This document shows positions 6,830 to 13,818 of a stretch of 14,117 nucleotides of DNA, one piece after another. The DNA comes from an uncultured Oscillibacter sp. (GTDB lineage: Bacteria; Bacillota; Clostridia; Oscillospirales; Oscillospiraceae). The notes beneath the pieces are model-generated. The model was not told the origin of the DNA and made no database searches. It saw nothing but the letters and a program-made list of their open reading frames with translations. The position numbers and the translations under genes are program-made. Location of the stretch: positions 1 to 14,117 of the forward strand of contig CAJUDW010000043.1 in the NCBI GenBank assembly GCA_910584995.1, in the 5' to 3' direction. Numbering within the stretch: the stretch's first letter is position 1; every line of letters begins with the position of its first letter.

Positions 6830-8714
6830 TCACCGGCGCCCCATCCTTACCGTCACCTGGTTGTCACTCCCCGCCGGCTGGACAGGGATCAGGTCCTCCA
6901 TCGCCTGGCCGTTGCAGGTGATGGAAGCGACACCCTTCTCCGCGCCGTCCGGGTTTTCCGCCGTGATATGGTACACTGCCCCTCTCCAGGTACGGGTGAC
7001 TGTAGCATCCCCAGTCCGCCGGGAGGCAAGGGGCCACCAGCAGACCGCCGAACTGGGGCCGGACTTCCAGGATGTACCGGGTGGCGGCAAAGTAACTCCA
7101 TCCGCCGGTTCCGGTCATAAAGGGGTGCTTGGCCCGGCCAAAGGCAGAGTGGTCGGGGCCCATGACAAACTGGCAGTAGGAGTAGGCTCGCTCTGCCGCC
7201 CCTCTATTTTATCATTCTGCGCCGCAGGACACAAGGCCTTGTAAAATTTCATGGCCCGGCTCCCCCAGCCCAGCACCGCCTCGGCGCACCAGGCCCAGGG
7301 GTTGGAGTGGGAGAAAATAGATCCGTTTTCCTTGGTTCCCGGATAGACCTGGGTGATAAAGCCGATGGCGTCGTCGGGCTTTGTATAGCAGGGGGCGTTA
7401 AGCTACAGCCCGTACTCCGTGTAGAGGGCCCCGTCTACCGCTTCCATGGCCAGCATCCCCCGCTCCCGATCCGCCGCGCCGGAGAGAACGGCCCAGGCAT
7501 TGCTCTCCAGGTAGACCCACCCCTCCGCGTCTGTATGGGTGCCGATTTTCCGCCCGTCTGCGGTAATGCCCCGGAGATACCATCCGCCGTCCCAGAGTTC
7601 CCGGCCACAGGTTTCAATTACCGCCCGGCGCATGGCCTCATACCGCTCCGCATCTAGCTTACAGCCCAGAACCCGGGCGGTGTCCCGGTAGCCAAGCCCC
7701 CCACACACCTCAATGAAGGAGGCAAAGCGGGAGAACATCACGTTCACCTCGCTTTGGTACAGGTTCCATACATTCAGCATCGTGTCCATATCCGCATCGG
7801 GGGATGGACACCTGGAGCCGGGACAGCTTGTCCTCCCAGTGCCGGGCCAGGCCGGAAAAGGCCGCGTCTACAGCGGCAAAATCGCTGTACTTGCCCTGGT
7901 TGCGGTGGCTCTCCTCCAAGCCGCCCTCTCCCAGCATCCACACCAGCCGGGCCGATTCCCCTGGGGCAAGGGTGACCTTTTTTGCAGCACGGCGCAGTGG
8001 TTGTTCCCCTTCTCAAAGGAGCCAAAACATGCCCCCTGCTCCACCGCCGGGGGGTGGCCTCGGTGCGGTAGGGCCCGGTAAAGCTGTCCCGCAGGCAGTC
8101 AAATCCGTCCGGCCGGAAGGACGATGCCATAAACTGGCGGGCATGTTCATGGAACAACTCGTAGTCAATGATGCCGTCCGCATAGCTGTTCCCGGCACAG
8201 TAAAGGGACATTTGGAAATTCTGGTTGTCAATGGGGATCTGGTGATAGGAAAATTCGGCATAGGACCAGACGCTGAGGAAATGGGGCCGGCCCGAGGTGT
8301 TTTCCGGCTTCAGGCCCCACAGTTCCACCGCCTCCCCCTGGGAGATAAACAGGGTCTGGGCCGCTTGGATCCCCCCGCGGCGGCATGCATAGACGGAGTA
8401 ACTCAGCCCGTGGCGGCACCGGTAGCCCTCCAAATCCCCGCCGCAGGGCTGCCAGGAAACCGACCAGTATTCCCCGGTCTCGTTGTCCCGGAGGTAAATG
8501 TAGTGCCTGGACCGGTCCGTGGGCACGCCGTTGGGCCGGAAGCGGGTGATCCGGTGGTGCTCTGGGCTTTTATAAAATTAAGTATCCCCCGGCGGTATGG
8601 TTGGCCACAGCGCAAAGATCCTCAACGCCCAGATAATTGGTCCGGGACACAGGTACATCCACCCGGTCGATGACGTACTCCCCGTTTTTGCCGGTCAAAG
8701 TGGCCGTATTTCAT
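6830..8714 (-). pseudogene. Decayed GH94 disaccharide phosphorylase (cellobiose/chitobiose phosphorylase type)
   Basis: GH94 enzymes split beta-linked disaccharides with phosphate to give sugar 1-phosphate. The start ATG 8714 follows TAGGAGG, giving MKYGHFD. Successive frames give GEYVIDRVDVPV, HRITRFRPNGVPTDR, YWSVSWQPCGGDLEGYRC, SYAEFSYHQIPIDNQNFQ, LVWMLGEGGLEESH, NVWNLYQSEVNVMFSRFASF, TDAEGWVYLESNAWAVLSG, GFITQVYPGTKENGSIFSHS, FMTGTGGWSYFAATRYIL and WRGAVYHITAENPDG, ending at TGA 6830. I count seven frameshifts (near 8693, 8580, 8049-8054, 7978-7983, 7799-7803, 7184 and 7007) and one nonsense TAG (7403-7405). There is also an internal deletion near 7675: the frame jumps from CGGLGYRDTA to LGCKLDAERYEAM. 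Relatives have roughly 170-200 more residues there, including the catalytic-acid DWND motif, which is absent. The enzyme cannot be active. Confidence 0.92.
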
Positions 8715-8874
8715 GGCGGCAGACCTCCTAATTGTGGAATACCATTATCATACACCAAGACGCCCGTCCGAATCTATGGCAGGCAATGTGTTCTTTTGCC
8801 GCTGGTTGTCGGGCGGCACTTTGGCGGGCCGGCGGCACCGGGCAGAAGGAGGAGAAAAGGGGGGCTGATCCGTG

Positions 8875-8903
8875 TTGTATCCCGGACGGTTTTATGGTAT
8901 GCT
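8875..8903 (+). promoter_or_regulatory. Candidate promoter of the cupin/flavoprotein pair
   Basis: TTGTAT (8875-8880), a 17-base spacer and TATGCT (8898-8903) lie 36 bases before the cupin ATG. The match to consensus is moderate (4/6 in each box). The rest of the 8715-8938 interval holds GC-rich short inverted repeats but no gene. Confidence 0.5.
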
Positions 8904-8938
8904 GGTGATATCATTAAGCTGGTCAGGAGGCAGTACGG

Positions 8939-9262
8939 ATGTATAAAAATATCGAAAAGCAGGCCGCCCTCAAATTGAAGGATCTGATCGCCTATCAGGA
9001 GGGCCAGGTAGTCAGCAGGACGCTGGTGCAGAACGAAGCCGTCGGTATGACCCTCTTCTCCTTTGACAAGGGCGAGGAAATCTCCACCCATGCCTCCGGC
9101 GGCGACGCCATGGTCACGGTGCTGGAGGGGACCGGACGGTTTACCGTAGGCGGGGAGGTGTTTATCCTGGGCCAGGGGGAAACGCTGGTCATGCCCAAGG
9201 ATGTGCCCCACGCCGTTTATGGTGAGGAGCGGTTTAAAATGCAACTTACGGTCTCCTTTTGA
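8939..9262 (+). CDS. Small single-domain cupin protein, 107 aa
   Basis: A one-domain beta-barrel cupin of the kind that binds a metal or small ligand. Motif 1 is seen as GEEISTHASGGDAMVTVLEG, with His51. The second His of the usual HxH is Ser53, and Asp56 may stand in for the usual acid. Motif 2 is MPKDVPHAV with His91. The N-terminal MYKNIEKQAALKLKDLIAYQ and the TLVQNEAVGMTLFSFDKGEE region are typical of small clostridial cupins that sit beside redox genes. AGGAGG lies 8 bases before the ATG. The flavoprotein gene starts 29 bases after the stop, so both are likely in one transcript ended at 9938-9972. The substrate is unknown; enzymatic, sensory or binding roles are all possible. Confidence 0.9.
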   Translation: MYKNIEKQAALKLKDLIAYQEGQVVSRTLVQNEAVGMTLFSFDKGEEISTHASGGDAMVTVLEGTGRFTVGGEVFILGQGETLVMPKDVPHAVYGEERFKMQLTVSF

Positions 9263-9291
9263 TCCCGTTAAAACATGATTGGAGGTTTATG

Positions 9292-9909
9292 ATGAAGGTA
9301 TTGATGATCAACGGCAGCCCCCGCGTTGGCGGCAACACAGCCATTGCCTTGGCGGAGATGGAGAAGATTTTCACCCAGGAGGGCATTGAAACGGAGATCC
9401 TCCAGGTGGGGAACCAGGTTATCCGGGGCTGCGCAGCCTGCTACGCCTGTGTGAAGAACGGGAAATGCATCTTTTCCGACGCAGTGAACGAGACCGCGGC
9501 CAAGTTTGAATCCTGCGACGGGCTGGTAATCGGCAGTCCCGTTTACTATGGATCCGCTAACGGTACGCTGATTTCCTTCTTGGATCGCCTCTTCTTCAGT
9601 TCCCCCTTTGACAAGACCATGAAAGTGGGTGCCAGCGCCGTTGTGGCGCGGCGGGGCGGGCTTTCGGCCACGTTTGACCAGCTGAACAAGTATTTCCTGA
9701 TTTCCGGTATGCCGGTAGCTTCCAGCCAGTATTGGAACAGCGTCCACGGCCGGGAGCCCGGGCAGGCCGTTGCGGACGGAGAGGGCCTGCAAACCATGCG
9801 GACGCTGGCCCGCAATATGTCCTTCCTGATGAAGAGCATTGCCTTGGGCAGGGAGCAATATGGGCTGCCGGAAAAAGAGGAGCGCATTGCCACGCACTTT
9901 GTCCGGTAA
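9292..9909 (+). CDS. NAD(P)H-dependent FMN reductase-like flavoprotein with an Isf-type cysteine motif, 205 aa
   Basis: Flavodoxin-fold oxidoreductase. The N-terminal strand and phosphate-binding loop VLMINGSPRVGGNTA (residues 3-17) bind FMN phosphate, and GSPVYYGSANGTLISFLDR (81-99) is the second flavin-contact segment. Between them, C47, C50, C53 and C59 form CX2CX2CX5C, the compact motif that holds a [4Fe-4S] cluster in iron-sulfur flavoproteins (Isf). This suggests electron transfer between the cluster and FMN, though many clostridial flavodoxin-family proteins carry similar cysteines without a proven cluster. ATG 9292 is preferred over ATG 9289 because GGAGG is 6 bases upstream rather than 3. 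The upstream cupin is probably cotranscribed. A role in redox homeostasis or reduction of quinones, nitro compounds or similar is inference. Confidence 0.93.
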   Translation: MKVLMINGSPRVGGNTAIALAEMEKIFTQEGIETEILQVGNQVIRGCAACYACVKNGKCIFSDAVNETAAKFESCDGLVIGSPVYYGSANGTLISFLDRLFFSSPFDKTMKVGASAVVARRGGLSATFDQLNKYFLISGMPVASSQYWNSVHGREPGQAVADGEGLQTMRTLARNMSFLMKSIALGREQYGLPEKEERIATHFVR

Positions 9910-9937
9910 ATCCATCGGAACCATATCCAAAAAGGAA

Positions 9938-9979
9938 CCCGGAGCGGGGCAGATGTCCGCTCCGGGCTCTTCTTTTTTG
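9938..9979 (+). terminator. Intrinsic terminator of the cupin/flavoprotein transcript
   Basis: CCCGGAGCGG (9938-9947) pairs perfectly with CCGCTCCGGG (9957-9966), followed by CTCTTCTTTTTT. It lies 29 bases after the flavoprotein stop. Confidence 0.92.
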
Positions 9980-10004
9980 CACAGGGGGGATTCCGGTGAA
10001 TGAA

Positions 10005-10037
10005 CTGTGCCGGTGCCGGCAGCCCAGGCCGGCACAG
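10005..10037. repeat. 9-bp inverted repeat between convergent genes
   Basis: CTGTGCCGG (10005-10013) and CCGGCACAG (10029-10037) are perfect inverted copies with a 15-base loop. It sits between the convergent flavoprotein and kinase genes. There is no T-tail in either direction, so a terminator role for the kinase transcript is uncertain. The rest of 9980-10138 holds no gene. Confidence 0.5.
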
Positions 10038-10138
10038 GGAACGCGGAGATTTCATGGCCTCTTTTGCTGTTTTGGGATACGGGCAAGCCCTAGCGGCGCT
10101 GCTTGCTGCCGGGGGATGACGGAGGCAGCTTCCGCCCC

Positions 10139-12190
10139 TTATTTCAGAATGGACGGCTGTGCCAGGAGGCCGTCCAGGCAGTCGGCAGGAATGACAAACT
10201 CCGGCGTGCCCATGCTGCCGGGAGCCACCTCATACTCATCGAAGACAATGACCAGTTGGTTTTCATCATTGATGTAAAAGTTCTGGTCAGGCGCAATCGA
10301 TTTGAAGCACTCCTCGTCGGACCAGATGCCGCCGGGAAGGAAATAGTCGGCCCCTCCGGTGTTGCTCTGCTCTTCCATCTGCGCCCTGATCTCCCGGCTG
10401 ATGGGAAAGATATAGTTGATCCCCGGCTGGAACAGGTCTTCCAGTTCCAGCACCTGCCCGGCCTGCCTGTCCAGGGTCAGGTACCGGTTGTAGTCTACGG
10501 ATCCGCCCGCGTTGATGGTGATGCGGAAGCAAAGTGCCAGCAGGGTATCGTCGTCCCGGATCACCTCATAGGCGGCGTCCTCCGCCGTATATCCCTGGTA
10601 TTTCCGGGAGGCATACTCGCGGAAGTGTTCCTGCATCTGCTGGATCAATTCCTCCGTCTTTTCCTCCAGCGCCCCCGCAGCCGCAGGATCACCATCCAGC
10701 ACCGGGACCTGCACGGACACGCCTGAACTTCCCCAACTCCAGGAATAGGTGCGCAGATTGACAACCCGCACTGCCTGCCCCAGCACGGGAACGGTTTCCA
10801 ACGCCAGTGCCAGGGTGGGCATACAGTTGAGCAGGAAGCAGGCCAGGAACACGATCATGAGCGCCGACTTGATCCTCGAACTGTGCCGGGCCTGGGCGGC
10901 GGTACTGTCCAGCAGAACAGCCCGCAGGGTAAAGGCCCCCTCTCCGCAGCTGCACCGGAACATCCCGTGATACTTCTCCGCTACTGCGGCAATACTCTTC
11001 AGGCCCTGCCCGTGACCGGCCCGGCGGGGGACGATGGGAAACCCCTTCCCGTCAAAAGATAAGTCCTGCAGGCAGGAATTTTCCACGTTGACAACCAGCC
11101 GCCGGTTATCGGTTAAAACAGCGGAAAGGCGGATATACCGTGGACTGCCCTCAGGCATCTCCTTACAGGCATGGATGGCATTTTCCAGGGCGTTGGCCAG
11201 CAGCACACAGAGGTCAGTCTCCTCAAAGAATAACTGCTCCGGCAGGGAGATATTTACCCCCAGGGTGCAGCCGGCCTCCCGTGCCTGGGCCAAATAGGCA
11301 GAGAGGACGGCGTTGACAGCGGCATTCCGGCACCAAGTCTCTGCCGCGGTTTCTGCAAGCTGGCCCTGCCACTGGGCCACATACTGGTGGGCGTGCTCTG
11401 TGTCCCCCTGCTGCAGAAGGGCAAGGAGTGCCGCGATATGATGCCGCATATCGTGGCGGTAACTCCGGCCCAGTTCCAGCTTCCTTTGCAGCAGCTCATA
11501 ATCCCGGCGCAGGGCCTCCATCTGCTGCCGGGATTCCCTGACCCGGCGTTCCTCCGCCAAGGAGACTATCAGCTTGGACAGCACCAGAAAGGCGGACAGA
11601 GCCGTAAAAAACAGCAGGAGGATCACCGTGACATCCGTGGTGCTGGACAGAAAATAGGAGTAGAGGGTCAGCAGCATAGCCGGAAGAAAGAGCAGCGGCG
11701 GCCATCCGCCGGCCTGCTCTTTGGCATAGGCGCGGAAGGGGCTGCGCAGAAAGCGGTACGCCAGCAGCAGGAGAAGCCCCGCCGCCAGCAGGAGGAGAAC
11801 GGTGCATGTCCAATCCTTGGCTGAACCGTGTATATTGCCTGTAAAAGCAATCAGCAGTTTCCGCAATGCGGATAGTATCTGCCCGCATTGCAGGGCCAGC
11901 ATCCAGGTGAGGGCGGTTGGGAAGAAACCGTTCCCCGACAGCAGGTGCAGGCACAAAATGGCGGGAAGATAGAGCGTAAGGGGAAGAAATGTAGCAGCCA
12001 ATTCCAGTTCATTGCCCGGAACGATCAGCGCGGCCTGTACCACAAGTCCCACAGCCAGAAATCCCAGTGCCGCGCCCCGGGTAAAGCGCCGGGAAAACCT
12101 GGGCTCCAGCAGGGCCCACAGTATCAGAAGGAAAATCAGGGGCGGGACAAATGCATTTGCATATGAAAAAAATATTGTACGCAGCGACAT
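10139..12190 (-). CDS. AgrC-type GHKL histidine kinase fused to a C-terminal RsiV-like (DUF4163/DUF3298) ectodomain, 683 aa
   Basis: Membrane sensor kinase. Residues 13-210 hold six or seven hydrophobic segments, followed by a coiled coil (~212-240). The H-box is YRHDMRHHIAALLALLQQGD with His246 as phosphoacceptor (AgrC/ComD-type). The GHKL ATPase has the N-box LLANALENAIHAC (N333, N337) and the G-box AGHGQGLKSI (~391-400). Most such kinases end near residue 430. Here a further hydrophobic segment (~440-464) follows, then ~219 residues ending in QNFYINDENQLVIVFDEYEV, GSMGTPEFVIPADCL. That is the DUF3298 signature, preceded by a DUF4163-like region; together these form the extracytoplasmic part of anti-sigma factor RsiV and related proteins. 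ATG 12190 has AAGGAGG 7 bases upstream and beats the TTG at 12193. No response regulator lies beside it. The frame is clean. The ligand is unknown; lysozyme is suggested only by analogy to RsiV. Confidence 0.9.
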   Translation of the reverse strand: MSLRTIFFSYANAFVPPLIFLLILWALLEPRFSRRFTRGAALGFLAVGLVVQAALIVPGNELELAATFLPLTLYLPAILCLHLLSGNGFFPTALTWMLALQCGQILSALRKLLIAFTGNIHGSAKDWTCTVLLLLAAGLLLLLAYRFLRSPFRAYAKEQAGGWPPLLFLPAMLLTLYSYFLSSTTDVTVILLLFFTALSAFLVLSKLIVSLAEERRVRESRQQMEALRRDYELLQRKLELGRSYRHDMRHHIAALLALLQQGDTEHAHQYVAQWQGQLAETAAETWCRNAAVNAVLSAYLAQAREAGCTLGVNISLPEQLFFEETDLCVLLANALENAIHACKEMPEGSPRYIRLSAVLTDNRRLVVNVENSCLQDLSFDGKGFPIVPRRAGHGQGLKSIAAVAEKYHGMFRCSCGEGAFTLRAVLLDSTAAQARHSSRIKSALMIVFLACFLLNCMPTLALALETVPVLGQAVRVVNLRTYSWSWGSSGVSVQVPVLDGDPAAAGALEEKTEELIQQMQEHFREYASRKYQGYTAEDAAYEVIRDDDTLLALCFRITINAGGSVDYNRYLTLDRQAGQVLELEDLFQPGINYIFPISREIRAQMEEQSNTGGADYFLPGGIWSDEECFKSIAPDQNFYINDENQLVIVFDEYEVAPGSMGTPEFVIPADCLDGLLAQPSILK

Positions 12191-12228
12191 CAAAATACCT
12201 CCTTCGGCGTATATCGTATCATTGTTAC

Positions 12229-12256
12229 ATCATACCACAATCCCATCCAAACACAA
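12229..12256 (-). promoter_or_regulatory. Candidate promoter of the kinase/RsiV-like gene
   Basis: On the minus strand TTGTGT (12251-12256), a 16-base spacer and TATGAT (12229-12234) lie 39 bases before the ATG, with TGG giving an extended -10 element. The interval 12257-12351 holds no gene I can support. Confidence 0.55.
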
Positions 12257-12351
12257 GCGCCATTTCACAAAGAGAAGATAAAGCCGTCTCTGCTCCGGGA
12301 AGGCAGGCGGTATGATCCGCTCAATCCCATGTTTTCGATCTGCCGGGCTGT

Positions 12352-13660
12352 ATGGAATACGGAAGGCTTGTCAGAAGAATTGGCTCCTATGCTGGCCTCG
12401 GCGTTGACATCTATAACGGGAAGGGTTATAAAAACGGATACTCGCCAGGTATGAATGCTGGTACTGATAAAACAGCAAAGGGAAATCCGGATACCTATTT
12501 CTTGACAGCAAACAATGAGTATATTTTTGTAATGTACACCACTCAGAAAACAGATTTCATAAAGAAGGCAATAGAAGCTATCGACAAGTATTTTGACTCT
12601 AAAAAGGCTGGCGTTCCTGTTGATGATGTGACTGAAGTAGTATATTGCCATACGTATGGCCGATTAAAACCAAGCGATGACCAGCATCTTAGAGAATACT
12701 GTGAAAATTACGGTGCAACACCTGCATTGATGGGGTTAGATGCATTAGGCAATGACGTTTTTTGCAAGTATTCATTTTTATCAAAGGATTTTTTAGCTGT
12801 CAGCATTGACTCTGGACAAATCTTACCTCTTGATATATTCATTAAAAAATCAATATGCAAACACAATGTCTGCACCTTTAGACACCGAATTTTTATTTCG
12901 GACAGAGGAACTGCAGGAAGCAAAAACTGCCTTGTACGACAAAGATGTTTTGTTGATTGCAGGACCTGCCGGTGTGGGAAAAACTGGATTCATACTGGAA
13001 CTATGCTATCAACTTTCGAAAAAAAGCTATGTCGTGCTTGTAATTAAAAATAACAATCTGCCGTTCTATGAGGATTTGGCAGCCGCAATCGAAACCGGAA
13101 AAGAGTATCTGGTGCTTGTTTGTAGATGATGCTAATGAACTTTCTGGGTTACATTATGTGCTGAATTATCTTCCACAGGCACAGGGAATATTGCAAAGCT
13201 AATCCTGACCGTATATGACTATGCCCGTAGACAAGTGATACAGAATGTCATGGAATTCACTAGACCAGCAACTCTTCAGTTCTCGCCATTCAAAGATAAT
13301 GCTATTCGAAAACTGATGGAAACTTGTTATGGGATTACAAATCGGGTATACACAGACCGCATCGTTGCGATTGCGGAAGGAAATGCTCGGCTGGCTATAC
13401 TTGCTGGCAAATTGGCAGTAAGATCAGATAGCCTTTCTGCAATTCAGGATATCTCAGATCTTTACCAAAATTGTGATAGCAAACAGCTAGAAACTCTTAT
13501 TGAGAGTGAGACAGGTATAAGTTCTGCCGGCATTATTGCATTTGTCTAAGCAGTTCATCTGGAGCATCTTAAAAATCTGAAACTTATTTTTGACATATTA
13601 AAAATTACGGGTAATGACTTTATAGCGGATCTAAAATTGTTCCGTGAAGCAGAAATCGTA
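12352..13660 (+). pseudogene. Decayed STAND-type NTPase (antiphage-defence-like) gene, 3' truncated
   Basis: Joined frames give an N-terminal domain (LVRRIGSYAGLGVDIYNG, GNPDTYFLTANNEYIFVMYT), then APLDTEFLFRTEELQEAK and the Walker A motif GPAGVGKT (12962-12985). These are followed by the Walker B-like LVLVDDANELSG (~13109-13145), NIAKLILTVYDYARRQVIQN, LMETCYGITNRVY, IAEGNARLAILAGKLA and AVHLEHLKNLKLIFDI. The order is that of STAND NTPases with an N-terminal nuclease-like domain, as in Avs-type defence proteins. GNPDTYF...FVMYTTQ resembles a PD-(D/E)XK core, but where I expect Glu there is Met. Breaks: one extra base at the A6 run 12844-12849, one extra base near 13119-13121, a shift near 13183-13187, and an in-frame TAA at 13547-13549. 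After ~13660 the frame runs into antisense MATE sequence, so the C-terminal sensor region is gone. The N-terminus may also be incomplete: ATG 12352 has no ribosome binding site. Confidence 0.75.
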
Positions 13661-13818
13661 TTGATAGAGGAAATCGCATCTGTATTGACAAACTGCGCTA
13701 CAGAGATCGTATCAACAATGGTATATAGTCCCATGAAGATCATCATTACGATGGTGGGAAAATAGAGGCGCAGGAGTGATCCTGCGCTTCCATTTTTGAC
13801 CTGAGATGTATTGTTCAT
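13650..13818 (-). pseudogene. 5' fragment of a MATE-family transporter gene
   Basis: ATG 13818 is preceded by GGGAGAAAG. The first ~55 codons read MNNTSQVKNGSAGSLLRLYF, then PTIVMMIFMGLYTIVDTISV and AQFVNTDAISSINT. This is the first transmembrane helix and following loop of MATE multidrug/cation antiporters (pattern LPxxxxMxxxxLYxxVDTxFVxxxxGTDAxxAIN). At about 13655 the similarity stops and the frame continues as the antisense of the STAND remnant to a stop at 13555. A full transporter has about 450 residues and 12 helices, so roughly 90% is missing. It overlaps the end of the acetyltransferase frame, suggesting that the two were once neighbours in an operon. Confidence 0.75.

Noticed and set aside
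7804..8673. 289-codon open frame on the plus strand
   Set aside because: Antisense of the GH94 remnant; Pro/Arg/Gly-rich composition typical of a GC-rich shadow frame.
12270..12460. Plausible-looking plus-strand frame (reads RRYDPLNPMFSICRAVW...) overlapping the STAND remnant start
   Set aside because: It ends after a short distance, has no start signal, and the other frame (VRRIGSYAGLGVDIYNG) fits a protein family and continues for ~165 codons.
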